58,441 nucleotides of DNA, taken from assembly GCA_964615795.1 (NCBI GenBank), contig CAZTQR010000010.1, forward strand, positions 1 to 58,441, given 5' to 3'. How positions within the stretch are numbered: position 1 is the first letter of the stretch; each line of letters begins with the position of its first letter. The translations under genes were made by a program, and so were the position numbers. The stretch comes from JADJAH01 sp964615795 (GTDB lineage: Bacteria > Bacteroidota > Ignavibacteria > Tepidaquicellales > Tepidaquicellaceae). Of this stretch, positions 34,621 through 43,246 are shown in pieces. Below the pieces are notes generated by a model. It saw only the letters and a program-made list of their open reading frames with translations. It searched no databases and was not told the DNA's origin.

Positions 34621-35409
34621 TCAGGCCGGGCCGAATCCGAACTTCAGAAATCCTCCGTCAACCGATATGCACTCTCCTGTTATGTAGGAAGACGCCGGCA
34701 TGCAGAGAAATGCAACAGCGGCCGCGACTTCCTCCGGAGAGCCGACTCTTCCCGCAGGTGTACGTGAGAGGACAGAAGCAAGATACTCCCCTTTCTTCAG
34801 CAGTGGCTCCGTAAGGGGAGTTCTTATGTACCATGGTGCAACGGCATTTACTCTTATTCCTTTTCCTGCCCATTCCACTGCAAGATATCTTGTAAAGTGT
34901 ATCAGCCCCGCCTTGGAAGCCGCGTATGGAGATCCCGTGCCGACCGATGTGAATCCTGCCACTGAAGCCACATTAACAATGGAAGCAAAACGGGAAGTCA
35001 CAAGAAGCGGATGGAACATTCTGCACATCTGAAACACTGAACCTAAGTTCAGTTTCATCAGTGACTCGAAGTCAGCCTCATCACTGTCAATTGTCTTTCG
35101 CCTTGTGTTCGTTCCTGCATTGTTGACAAGTATGTCAAGGCCACCCCACTCGTTCATAATAAACTCATGAAGTGCATTCCTGTCACCAGCAGATGTAACG
35201 TCGCATGTGAACCCCTTTGCTTTATATCCCGCTTCGGAATACCTGAGAGCTTCGTTGTCTGTGTCACTCTTGCTTCGGGCAACTATGCATACTTCTGCGC
35301 CAAGTGAAAGTAGCTCCTCCGCAATGGACTTTCCAATGCCTCTTGTTGCGCCCGTAACAATAGCTTTCATGCCATCCAGCCGCCAGCGATCTGTAGTTGA
35401 ATTTTTCAT
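34621..35409 (-). CDS. SDR family oxidoreductase (classical, tropinone-reductase-like)
   Basis: The 262-residue enzyme has the cofactor motif V-T-G-A-T-R-G-I-G-K, D-I-L-V-N-N-A-G-T-N, the catalytic Ser in V-N-V-A-S-V-A-G and Tyr-x-x-x-Lys in Y-A-A-S-K-A-G-L. It ends with the usual S-V-D-G-G-F. The A-R-S-K-S after the second strand suggests NADP(H). The substrate is unknown. It is the last gene of a closely spaced minus-strand block that begins at 40379; 13 bases separate it from the preceding gene. Confidence 0.92.
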   Translation of the reverse strand: MKNSTTDRWRLDGMKAIVTGATRGIGKSIAEELLSLGAEVCIVARSKSDTDNEALRYSEAGYKAKGFTCDVTSAGDRNALHEFIMNEWGGLDILVNNAGTNTRRKTIDSDEADFESLMKLNLGSVFQMCRMFHPLLVTSRFASIVNVASVAGFTSVGTGSPYAASKAGLIHFTRYLAVEWAGKGIRVNAVAPWYIRTPLTEPLLKKGEYLASVLSRTPAGRVGSPEEVAAAVAFLCMPASSYITGECISVDGGFLKFGFGPA

Positions 35410-35422
35410 ATTGAATTATTTT

Positions 35423-36865
35423 TCATTTCCTGAACGAAGTTATTCTTCGGGCCATTCCTTCAAATACAAAATGATGAAACGGAAGGACCGAGTACCAGTA
35501 AAGCCTCCCTGCAATTCCGTTAGGGCGGAACGTCGCTTTCTGCAACAGTCCGGTTTTGCCTTCCTCATCCGTTATCCTGAACTCAAGCCATGCTTCTCCC
35601 GGCAATTTCATTTCCGCATAAAGAAGGAGCCGCTTGTTTTCCTTGTCGGCGACCAGCACTCTCCAGAAGTCCAGTGCATCTCCGGCGGTCAGCCTGTCAG
35701 GACTTGTCCTCCCTCTTCTCAGCCCAACACCTCCCGCAAGTTTATCCAGGAATCCGCGGATGTTCCAGAGCATATTTGCATAGTACCATCCCCGGTTGCC
35801 TCCTATTGACCAGATGTTATCAAGAACCTTGTCAGCATCGCCTTCTATTGCAATCTTCCTCACATCAGTGAACACGCCATAGGACGGTACCTGAATATGT
35901 TCGGAAAGTGATTTGTCGTCAGAGCTTGTTATCAGAGAATCCTTCCAGCTTGAAAGTACAAGATTTTGCTCTATCCTTTCAAAGGCGAGACGCACGGCTT
36001 CTTCATAGCTCAGGGGCTTAATGTTCAGCAATTTCATCAGTTCATTGTCTCTGCATATCACTTCCACCTTCATGCTGTTCACAAGATTGACAGCAAGCTT
36101 GTAAGAGGTTGACGTGACGAAGTAAAGCCAATATGAAGAAAGCCTCGGAGTCATTACCGGCAATATGATAACCAATCGTTTGAGCTTCCTTGCACGGGCA
36201 TATCCGAGAAGCATTTCCTTGTAAGTGAGGATGTCCGGTCCGCCGATGTCGAAATCTTTGCCGAGGCATTCCTTCCTGAGAAGCACACCGCTAAGACAGC
36301 TTATTACGTCTCTCACTGCAACAGGCTGAGTTCTTGTGTTGAGCCATCTTGGCGCCACCATCACAGGCAGTTTCTCCACGAGGTCCCTTATGATCTCAAA
36401 TGAAGCACTGCCGGAACCCACGATTATTCCGGCTCTTACAATTGTTACGGGTATCTTTGAACCTGATAAGATCTCGCCCACCTTCTGCCTTGACCTGAGA
36501 TGAAGAGAGAGCTTTGTGTCATTGGAAATTCCGCTGAGATAGATTATCTGCCGGCAACTTGTTTGTTCCGCAAATCTGACGAAGTTCTCCGCACATACAG
36601 CTTCAAGCTCATCGAAGTTGCTGATTGAGGATGACATTGAGTGGATCAGATAGAATGCGGCATCAATACCGGCCGGCGGCACAGGCAGTCTTGCCGGATC
36701 AACAAAGTCCGCTTCCAGCACTTCAACGTTCTTTCCGGAAGTTGTGCTGCCTGCAAATCTTTGCTTATCCCTTACGCAACAGACAACATCATGGCCAAGT
36801 CCGGTGAGAACCGGAAGGAGTCTTTTGCCAATGTAACCTCCCGCACCTGTCAGGAGAATTTTCAT
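35423..36865 (-). CDS. NAD(P)-binding SDR/epimerase-like protein with DUF2867 C-terminal domain
   Basis: This is a 480-residue two-domain protein. Residues 1-290 form an atypical short-chain dehydrogenase of the NmrA/epimerase kind: M-K-I-L-L-T-G-A-G-G-Y-I-G-K-R-L, I-I-Y-L-S-G-I-S-N-D, V-R-A-G-I-I-V-G-S-G-S. Residues about 325-480 are the DUF2867 domain, with S-I-G-G-N-R-G-W-Y-Y-A-N-M-L-W and F-W-R-V. Homologues are found beside photolyase-family genes in several bacteria, as here. Its start overlaps the photolyase stop by 4 bases. The substrate is unknown. Confidence 0.88.
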   Translation of the reverse strand: MKILLTGAGGYIGKRLLPVLTGLGHDVVCCVRDKQRFAGSTTSGKNVEVLEADFVDPARLPVPPAGIDAAFYLIHSMSSSISNFDELEAVCAENFVRFAEQTSCRQIIYLSGISNDTKLSLHLRSRQKVGEILSGSKIPVTIVRAGIIVGSGSASFEIIRDLVEKLPVMVAPRWLNTRTQPVAVRDVISCLSGVLLRKECLGKDFDIGGPDILTYKEMLLGYARARKLKRLVIILPVMTPRLSSYWLYFVTSTSYKLAVNLVNSMKVEVICRDNELMKLLNIKPLSYEEAVRLAFERIEQNLVLSSWKDSLITSSDDKSLSEHIQVPSYGVFTDVRKIAIEGDADKVLDNIWSIGGNRGWYYANMLWNIRGFLDKLAGGVGLRRGRTSPDRLTAGDALDFWRVLVADKENKRLLLYAEMKLPGEAWLEFRITDEEGKTGLLQKATFRPNGIAGRLYWYSVLPFHHFVFEGMARRITSFRK

Positions 36866-38354
36866 TGCAGATCCCCGAGAAACTTTTCTGCCGTGCTGAT
36901 GTGCTCATTAAGTTTGTGCCTGTCCATCTTATCAAGCATTACTGACATCATTGAGAGACGCGGATTTGCGGAGAAAAATTCTTTGTGATTGAATATGAAA
37001 CTCCAGTAAAGCGAGTCCCAAATAAAACACCATTCCCCTTTCCCATAATCGCTCATTTTGAGAATGTAATTTGAAGAACTGATGTACGGCTTAGTTGCCA
37101 TGAGTCCGCCGTCGGAGAACTGGCTCATGCCGTAAATGTTAGGCACCATGACCCAGTCATAGGAATCTATGAACATCTCCATGAACCATTTGTAAACTTC
37201 ATCAGGATGTATGCCGCAAAGAAACATGAAGTTTCCGAGAACCATAAGCCTTTCGATGTGATGGCAATATGAAGTCTGCAAAACTCTTCTTACAACCGTG
37301 TCAAACGGGATAATGCCTGTTGTGCCGTCATAGAAGGACTGCGGCATCTTCCGGTTAAAGTTCCAGAAATTACTGTTGCGCTGTTTCACTCCTTCTTTCA
37401 GGTAGATAAGCCTTATGAACTCTCTCCAGCCGATGATCTGTCTCAGGAATCCTTCGACGGAATTCAAAGGGGCATCCCGTCTGCCGGTAAATTCAAGAAG
37501 TTTGTCTGTAACCTGTGCAGAATAAGAAGCCCGATATTCAGAAGCGGCGAAAGCAAAGAATGATAGAGATATGCATTTTGTGTACTGATGGAATCTTCAT
37601 ACTCTCCGAACAGATCAAGCCTCTTCCGGAGAAAATCATCAAGCCACTTTTCCGCGGAGTCATGTTCCACGGGAAAAACAAATTCATCCGTGCTTCCCGG
37701 GTTGGATTGATAAAGGGAGTTCACATAATCTGAATGGGCAGTTAACGCCTTATCATCTTGCGCTGAATGAACAGGTGGAACAGAATGATCTTTCGGAAGC
37801 CTCTTCCGGTTCATTGCATCATAGCTCCACTTGCCACCGAGCGGCCCTCCGTTCTTTCCGATCAGAAGATTCAGCCGCTTGCGCTGAGCAATGTAAAATG
37901 AGGACATCAGATAATTCTTCTTATTTGCGAATAAACTGTCGAAGAACTCAGGCGGTGTGATGAAAGCAGGAGAATCAAATTTTGAGAGCTTCATATTATG
38001 CTTTCCGGAAGCCTGCTGAATTCTTTTCTCAAGTATGAAGTCACATGTGTCAGCGTAACAAATTTGCTCTGTTCCTTCACGTGCAAGGGCGGCAAATACA
38101 ATTTCCTCCGCATTACGCCCTTCGAAAGCATGATGATCATAGTATGTCACTCTGATCTTTTTTCTCTTCAGGCCGGATTCGTATGCCTTCATTGAAGCCC
38201 TGTGAAGGAGAAGCTTTTTCTTATGGAAGTTCAGCGGATACTTCTTATCACCAAAGTAAAGCGGATCTTCAATCATCACAGCATTATTGCACCCGCGGAG
38301 TGCCGGGTGTGACTTGAACAGCTGATGCGGAAATATCAGAGCTGATCTCTTCAT
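36862..38354 (-). pseudogene. Cryptochrome/photolyase-related (PhrB/DPRP-type) gene interrupted by a one-base frameshift
   Basis: Two overlapping frames, 37464-38354 and 36862-37467, together give one photolyase-related protein of about 497 residues. The N-terminal part (R-S-A-L-I-F-P-H-Q-L-F) runs to L-S-P-L-L-N-I-G-L-L and then leaves the family pattern, ending A-D-G-M-P-L-stop. The other frame, from about 37520, reads S-A-Q-V-T-D-K-L-L-E-F-T-G-R-R-D, then A-P-L-N-S-V-E-G-F-L-R-Q-I-I-G-W, the expected continuation. The break lies about 37519-37524 and is explained by one missing base. The C-terminal part has K-M-S-D-Y-G-K-G-E-W-C, so the CxxC of the Fe-S photolyases (as in Agrobacterium PhrB) is not present. 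A sequencing error is possible. Confidence 0.85.
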
Positions 38355-38800
38355 TCAGAGGTGCTGTAGAAGTAGTATGCATGATAGATGTCAAAGTCGA
38401 ACCCGAACTTCTCATACAGTGCCCTTGCCTGCCAGTTAGAATTGCGGGTTTCGAGAATGAGTCCCGATGCATCTGTCTCAATGCTGAATTCTCTGCACTT
38501 TTCAAGAAGGCTTTCGCCCACGCCTTTTCTCCGGTGCTCAGGGTGAATGAACAGATCGTTAAGGATCCAAAGCCGCCGCATGCCCACTGATGTAAAGCTG
38601 GGATAAAGCTGTACGAATCCCATGCCGCCTCCTTCATCGCTCAGAGCAAGAAATATCACGGACTCATTTCTGCTCATCCTCATATCAATGAAGTTTCTCG
38701 CAGCGTCAAGGTCCGGAGGTTGTTCGTAGAACTGCCTGTACAGATCAAACAGCCCTGCCACGGTTTCAAGGTCATTTGTGTTTGCCCTTACAATGTTCAT
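38351..38800 (-). CDS. GNAT family N-acetyltransferase
   Basis: The 149-residue acetyltransferase has the strand L-W-I-L-N-D-L-F-I, the acetyl-CoA loop E-H-R-R-K-G-V-G-E-S-L-L (R-x-x-G-x-G) and the late L-E-T-R-N-S-N-W-Q-A-R-A-L-Y-E-K-F-G-F typical of the fold. The N terminus M-N-I-V-R-A-N-T-N-D-L-E-T-V-A-G-L-F resembles a large family of bacterial GNATs. The acceptor is unknown. Its stop overlaps the photolyase start by 4 bases, and it starts 19 bases after the COG2509 flavoprotein. Confidence 0.9.
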   Translation of the reverse strand: MNIVRANTNDLETVAGLFDLYRQFYEQPPDLDAARNFIDMRMSRNESVIFLALSDEGGGMGFVQLYPSFTSVGMRRLWILNDLFIHPEHRRKGVGESLLEKCREFSIETDASGLILETRNSNWQARALYEKFGFDFDIYHAYYFYSTSE

Positions 38801-38819
38801 TGCAGTAGTGATTGATTAA

Positions 38820-40379
38820 TTAATGGTCCCGCTTCACAGCCAGGGCTTTTGCAACATTCTGTCCGTCAAGCGCAGCTGATATTATTCCTCCTGCATACCC
38901 CGCCCCTTCGCCGCACGGATACAGACCAGACACTTCAACATGCTCAAGAGAATCCTTATCTCTTGGGATCCTGACAGGAGAGCTTGTTCTTGATTCAATT
39001 CCGACAAAGCAAGCTTCTTCAGTGATGAGGCCTTTCATCTTCTTTTCAAAATTCTTAAGCGCAATCTTCAAAGACCGGCTTATCTGTTCGGGAAGAAGTT
39101 CCGCAAGCATGTAAGAATGTACACCCGGTATATAGGATGTTTTGCCGAGAGTTGATGACAACCTGTGTTCAAGAAAATCCGTTATCCTTTGTGCGGGCGC
39201 CCTTTGCGAGCCGTCACCGCAATTATAGAAACTGCTTTCGAGATCTTTCTGAAACTCCAGTCCGCGCAGTTCGCCGTGCGAGGAGTAATGGCGCAGGTCC
39301 TGTTCTGTAATGCTGACCACGATCCCTGCATTGGCAAACTCCGAGCTTCTGCGGGACATGGACATTCCGTTGACTACAATCTCTCCGGGCGAAGTTGCCG
39401 CCGGCACTATCAATCCTCCGGGGCACATGCAGAACGAATAGACGCCTCTTCCGTAAACCTGAGTTGTAAGATTATAACTTGCCGGCGGGAGATGCCTGCT
39501 TCTTGGTTTTTGTCTGTACCGGATCTCATCGATGAGTTCCTGAGGATGTTCAATGCGCATTCCCATGGCAAACGGTTTTGCCTCGATCCGTATGTTCATC
39601 CTGTTCAGAAGATAGTAGATGTCTCGTGCAGAATGCCCGGTGGAAATAATAACTGAAGAGGCAAGCCGCTCTGCTGAATTATTGACGATCACGCCTGCAA
39701 CTTTGCTGTCTTTAATGGTGAGTCCGGTCACAGCGGAATTGAAATTTATCTCACCTCCAAGATCCGTTATAGTTTTGCGGATATTCTGAACAACTCCCGG
39801 AAGTTTATTTGATCCTATGTGGGGATGAGCATCGATCAGAATGTCGGATGACGCTCCATGCTCAACAAGTATCTTTAAGGCCTTCCTTACATCGCCTCTT
39901 TTGTGCGAGCGTGTATAAAGCTTCCCGTCGGAATAGGTTCCTGCTCCGCCTTCGCCAAAGCAGTAATTGGAATCGGGATTGACAACACCATGTTGCTGAA
40001 TTGACCTCAGGTCTTTTCGTCTTGTTCTGACATCCTTACCGCGGTCAAAAATTACCGGCCTGAATCCACGCTCGATGAGTTCAAGGGCAGAAAAATAGCC
40101 TGCAGGACCCGAACCGATTATGATGACTTCCGGTGACGAAGAGACATCCCTTAGGGATGCTGTGTAAGGGCTTTCCGGTTCCGGGGATTCATCAATGAAT
40201 ATGCGGAGCGAGAGATTAATGAGAGGATTGCGGCTTCTTGCATCTACGGATCGCCGGAGCTTTTCAATTGTGATTCCCAAGGACCTCCTGATCCTGAGAT
40301 GATCTCTTACAACGGCTTCGAGCTTCAGATCATCTGATGCTATTTCGGGCGGAAGAACAAGTTCAATAGTCCTTATCAA
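38820..40379 (-). CDS. FAD-dependent dehydrogenase, COG2509 type
   Basis: The 519-residue protein starts with an approximately 90-residue N-terminal domain (I-R-R-S-L-G-I-T-I-E-K-L) typical of COG2509. The Rossmann site V-I-I-G-S-G-P-A-G-Y-F-S-A-L-E-L follows, then F-G-E-G-G-A-G-T-Y-S-D-G-K-L-Y-T-R, G-H-S-A-R-D and, at the end, Y-P-C-G-E-G-A-G-Y-A-G-G-I. It is a predicted soluble flavoprotein whose reaction is unknown. It heads the minus-strand block 40379-34621 and starts 71 bases before the YjbR stop. No promoter motif of the TAnnTTTG type is visible. Confidence 0.9.
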   Translation of the reverse strand: MIRTIELVLPPEIASDDLKLEAVVRDHLRIRRSLGITIEKLRRSVDARSRNPLINLSLRIFIDESPEPESPYTASLRDVSSSPEVIIIGSGPAGYFSALELIERGFRPVIFDRGKDVRTRRKDLRSIQQHGVVNPDSNYCFGEGGAGTYSDGKLYTRSHKRGDVRKALKILVEHGASSDILIDAHPHIGSNKLPGVVQNIRKTITDLGGEINFNSAVTGLTIKDSKVAGVIVNNSAERLASSVIISTGHSARDIYYLLNRMNIRIEAKPFAMGMRIEHPQELIDEIRYRQKPRSRHLPPASYNLTTQVYGRGVYSFCMCPGGLIVPAATSPGEIVVNGMSMSRRSSEFANAGIVVSITEQDLRHYSSHGELRGLEFQKDLESSFYNCGDGSQRAPAQRITDFLEHRLSSTLGKTSYIPGVHSYMLAELLPEQISRSLKIALKNFEKKMKGLITEEACFVGIESRTSSPVRIPRDKDSLEHVEVSGLYPCGEGAGYAGGIISAALDGQNVAKALAVKRDH

Positions 40380-40450
40380 TGTTGTTCACTGTTTATGTGA
40401 AAATCGTATGCGGAAGCTGTGTACAGTACACGAATGCCGATTGCATTCGT

Positions 40451-40804
40451 TCACATCGAATCCAGCTCTGCCCTCGCTTTGCGCGGAAGGGAATTGACGA
40501 CAAGTTCATAGGAATGGTCAATGAATTGCCTGAGTTCCGACTGTGGAATTCCGCTTTCAAAATCAACTGTATTCCAGTGCTTCTTATTCATGTGATACCC
40601 TGGCACAACGCCTTCATATCTTTCGCGCAGTTCAGCAGCCGTTTCCGGATCGCATTTCAGATTCACTGAAAGAGGCGTATCGAAAGACGTGATGGCGAAG
40701 ATCTTTCCCATTACTTTGTAAACAAGTGTATCTTCTCCGAACGGGAAGTCTTCAGCAACACCTTTTTTAGCGAGGCAGTATTTTCTGAATGATTCCAGAT
40801 CCAC
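40451..40804 (-). CDS. MmcQ/YjbR family DNA-binding-fold protein
   Basis: From GTG 40804 the 117-residue product reads as D-L-E-S-F-R-K-Y-C-L-A-K-K-G-V-A-E-D-F-P-F-G, V-Y-K-V-M-G-K-I-F-A-I and V-N-L-K-C-D-P. The M-N-K-K-H-W-N-T-V motif of the family follows. It has a winged-helix-like CyaY fold with unknown function; DNA binding has been suggested. A longer in-frame start at 40882 would add a hydrophobic, non-conserved stretch overlapping the divergent gene, so GTG 40804 is preferred. Confidence 0.88.
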   Translation of the reverse strand: MDLESFRKYCLAKKGVAEDFPFGEDTLVYKVMGKIFAITSFDTPLSVNLKCDPETAAELRERYEGVVPGYHMNKKHWNTVDFESGIPQSELRQFIDHSYELVVNSLPRKARAELDSM

Positions 40805-40880
40805 AGTGCAAGATATGAAAAGAAAAAATGATAAGTTATGGATTGCCGAAAGCATCTGCCTGATACAGGGAGGAGATGTC

Positions 40881-41507
40881 ATGAATCAGCGAAATGTATT
40901 GACTGTGGAAACCTTCGTGGCAAATTTACGGCGGTTCTTTGAATTAAATAATGATGCGATGAAGACGGAAACAGAAACAGAAGTGAAATTTGTGTCAACG
41001 GTTGTTTCGGACAGGTCATGCATTCTGGAAGATGATATCATGTGCGAGATAATATCAGATGCAATTTTTTACGGAAGTGTTGTGAAGGAGTATGATGTGT
41101 ATTGCTACAAGATCTCGGAAGGGGGATTTGACATGCTGATAAAGAGGAACGGTGATGACAGTTGTTCGAGGATAATGCAGAATGTGAAGCGTGTGAGTTC
41201 GTTGCATGTGAATATGGTGATGGGGTTTACGGGAGTTGGGGGCGGGAATATATATTCCCGCCTTACTTTTCCCGACCGGCTCGAAAAGTACATGAAGCGC
41301 TTTCGGCTGAAATACGGAAATGAAAAACCGTTCGGCAGGTTTCAGTGGGAGGAGTCGTTCACCTCACTTGATGTGACAACAGAAACAGAGTTCAGCAAGT
41401 GTCTTGTGCACATCAGAAACAAGTGGGAGAAGATTGGCCAGAAGCGGAATACATTCTGTTATGTGGATTATGAACTTTGCGGGAAATTTCTCGCGGGAGA
41501 AATCTGA
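40881..41507 (+). CDS. Hypothetical protein carrying an embedded palindromic repeat
   Basis: The 208-residue product starts at ATG 40881, 5 bases after a GGGAGGAG Shine-Dalgarno sequence (40868-40875). It has no signal peptide or obvious membrane segment, and I recognise no family. A 22-bp perfect palindrome at 41241-41262 lies inside the frame and encodes part of G-G-G-N-I-Y-S-R. A copy of the same sequence follows the stop at 41540-41565. The palindrome may have inserted into the gene without breaking the frame. A longer frame from 40806 would overlap the YjbR region and is not favoured. Confidence 0.55.
   Translation: MNQRNVLTVETFVANLRRFFELNNDAMKTETETEVKFVSTVVSDRSCILEDDIMCEIISDAIFYGSVVKEYDVYCYKISEGGFDMLIKRNGDDSCSRIMQNVKRVSSLHVNMVMGFTGVGGGNIYSRLTFPDRLEKYMKRFRLKYGNEKPFGRFQWEESFTSLDVTTETEFSKCLVHIRNKWEKIGQKRNTFCYVDYELCGKFLAGEI
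41241..41262. repeat. 22-bp perfect palindrome inside a reading frame
   Basis: GGCGGGAATAT (41241-41251) is followed directly by its exact reverse complement (41252-41262). The same 22 bases recur at 41542-41563. It lies inside the hypothetical gene 40881-41507 and shares the GC-arm, AT-centre design of the palindromes near 26.8 and 27.5 kb. Confidence 0.85.
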
Positions 41508-41539
41508 AGCCGGAATCAACTCAGGCACGTCGCCGGACA

Positions 41540-41565
41540 GCGGCGGGAATATATATTCCCGCCGC
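41540..41565. repeat. 26-bp perfect palindrome 3' of the hypothetical gene
   Basis: GCGGCGGGAATAT (41540-41552) and its exact reverse complement (41553-41565) lie 33 bases after the hypothetical stop. The inner 22 bases are identical to 41241-41262. T runs follow (TTTTTTTT around 41577-41584), so it might also help termination on the plus strand. Confidence 0.85.
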
Positions 41566-41703
41566 ACCACAGAGAATTTTTTTGTCCTATTTCATTGACC
41601 AAAATCTGACTAATTTTATTCCGAAAGTGAATAAGTGATGATTGTCCGGCAGTCAGCCAGACAAGCTATCTGCCGGAACCGATGTCTGATCTAACAGAAT
41701 ACA

Positions 41704-42348
41704 ATGAAAGACACCGTCAGAAACGGTCTCCATATGCTTCAGCCGGGTTTCGGTCCCGCTGCCCCAGCCAAGACAGCCTCCGATGAAGTCTATCCCCGCG
41801 GCGCCGCACACTTAAACATCGCCAAATATGTAGCCGCAAAAACTTTTCAGGATGTCAACCTCTGCTACCAGTGCGGAAAATGCTCCGCAGGTTGCCCAGT
41901 CAGGGATTACATGCCAGACGCTCCAAACAAGGTTGTGAGGTTCGTTCAGCTCGGACTGGAACATGCCGCTTTGAGTTCATCCACTCCATGGCTCTGCGCC
42001 GGATGCCTTACATGCAGTACAAGATGCCCAAATGACTTCAACCTTGCGAAGTTCATGGATGCCATTCGCGAGATCTCCATAGAGAAGGGTGTCAAAACAG
42101 AAGAGAAGGAAATCAGCAGTTTTCACAATGCATTTCTCAGGCAGGTCAGATTGTTCGGAAGGTCTTACGAGGCAGGACTTGTCGCGGACTATAAGCTCAA
42201 TACTCTCAATCTTCTTCAGGACGTTGACTCTGCTCCCGGAATGATATTGAAAGGCAAGCTCTCGGTTCTTCCGCATAAGGTGAAGGACAGAAAGACAATA
42301 AAAGACATCTTCAGTAAAACATCCAAAAGGAAAGAACATAATGGCTGA
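41704..42348 (+). CDS. hdrC: Heterodisulfide reductase-type subunit C (HdrC-like)
   Basis: The 214-residue protein has two ferredoxin-type [4Fe-4S] motifs: C-Y-Q-C-G-K-C-S-A-G-C-P-V (about residues 57-68) and C-A-G-C-L-T-C-S-T-R-C-P-N (about 98-109). In HdrABC enzymes, HdrC passes electrons from HdrA to the catalytic HdrB. The extra N-terminal 25 residues and the last 100 residues are without motifs. Its stop overlaps hdrB by 8 bases. It is first of the seven-gene hdrCBA-mvhD-flx-like operon, and no promoter of standard form is seen upstream (TAATTTTA at 41611 lacks the final G). Confidence 0.93.
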   Translation: MKDTVRNGLHMLQPGFGPAAPAKTASDEVYPRGAAHLNIAKYVAAKTFQDVNLCYQCGKCSAGCPVRDYMPDAPNKVVRFVQLGLEHAALSSSTPWLCAGCLTCSTRCPNDFNLAKFMDAIREISIEKGVKTEEKEISSFHNAFLRQVRLFGRSYEAGLVADYKLNTLNLLQDVDSAPGMILKGKLSVLPHKVKDRKTIKDIFSKTSKRKEHNG

Positions 42349-43234
42349 TGCAGGACTGACATATGGTTACTATCCTGGTTGTTCTCAGAAAGGCTCTGCC
42401 AGGGAATATGAGCTGTCGCTTTTGAAGGTTGCAGGGAAACTTGGGATCGATCTTAGGGAGATAGATGACTGGTCATGCTGCGGTGCCACTTCCGCACATG
42501 CAACAAATCACAGGCTTGCAAATGCACTTTCAATGCGAAACATGCTGCTGGCAGAACAACAGGGCCTGGAAACGCTTGTAGCTCCGTGTGCCGCATGCTT
42601 CAACAGGCTTATTACTGCAAAAGCGGAATGCAGGAACCGTCCGGAATCGAAAAAGGATGTTGAAGAGATCTTAACTGCATCCGTCTCCAATACCACGAGG
42701 ATACTGAATGTGATCGATCTGTTCGACAAGGCAGGAAACGGATTGATCGGGTCAAAGAGAGTCCGGGAGATGAAGGGGTTAAGGGCAGCGTGTTATTACG
42801 GTTGCCTGCTTGTGCGACCGCAGGAACTCATAGATACGGATGACTGTGAACAGCCTGATTCAATGGAGAGGATAGTAAAGGCAACAGGCGCAGATGTTGT
42901 TGAATGGAATTACCGAACGGAATGCTGCGGTGCGGCGCATTCAATTTCGAGAAGGGACATTGTGGTTGATCTTTCAAAGAGGATAATTGATGATGCCTTG
43001 ATGCACGGAGCCAATGTTATGATTGTCGCTTGTCCAATGTGCCATACAAATCTCGATATGCGGCAGAAAGTGATGAGGAGAAATTTTCCAGGCCACAGGG
43101 AGATTCCCGTCCTTTACATTACCGAACTTATCGGGATGTCTCTCGGATTTACGGAAGCGGAATTGGGAATTGACCTTCACTATGTAAGATTCAATATGCC
43201 GGGGGACAATATGAATCAAACCGTGCATGCATGA
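42341..43234 (+). CDS. hdrB: Heterodisulfide reductase-type subunit B (HdrB-like)
   Basis: The 297-residue protein contains two CCG domains: D-D-W-S-C-C-G-A-T and R-T-E-C-C-G-A-A-H-S. Each is paired with another cysteine pair, A-P-C-A-A-C-F-N-R and V-A-C-P-M-C-H-T-N. In HdrB these bind non-cubane Fe-S clusters at the disulfide-reducing site. In methanogens the substrate is CoM-S-S-CoB; bacteria lack those coenzymes, so another disulfide, possibly a protein such as DsrC or a small thiol, must be used. It overlaps hdrC by 8 bases and is followed after 12 bases by hdrA. Confidence 0.93.
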   Translation: MADAGLTYGYYPGCSQKGSAREYELSLLKVAGKLGIDLREIDDWSCCGATSAHATNHRLANALSMRNMLLAEQQGLETLVAPCAACFNRLITAKAECRNRPESKKDVEEILTASVSNTTRILNVIDLFDKAGNGLIGSKRVREMKGLRAACYYGCLLVRPQELIDTDDCEQPDSMERIVKATGADVVEWNYRTECCGAAHSISRRDIVVDLSKRIIDDALMHGANVMIVACPMCHTNLDMRQKVMRRNFPGHREIPVLYITELIGMSLGFTEAELGIDLHYVRFNMPGDNMNQTVHA

Positions 43235-43246
43235 GGAGTATATCGT

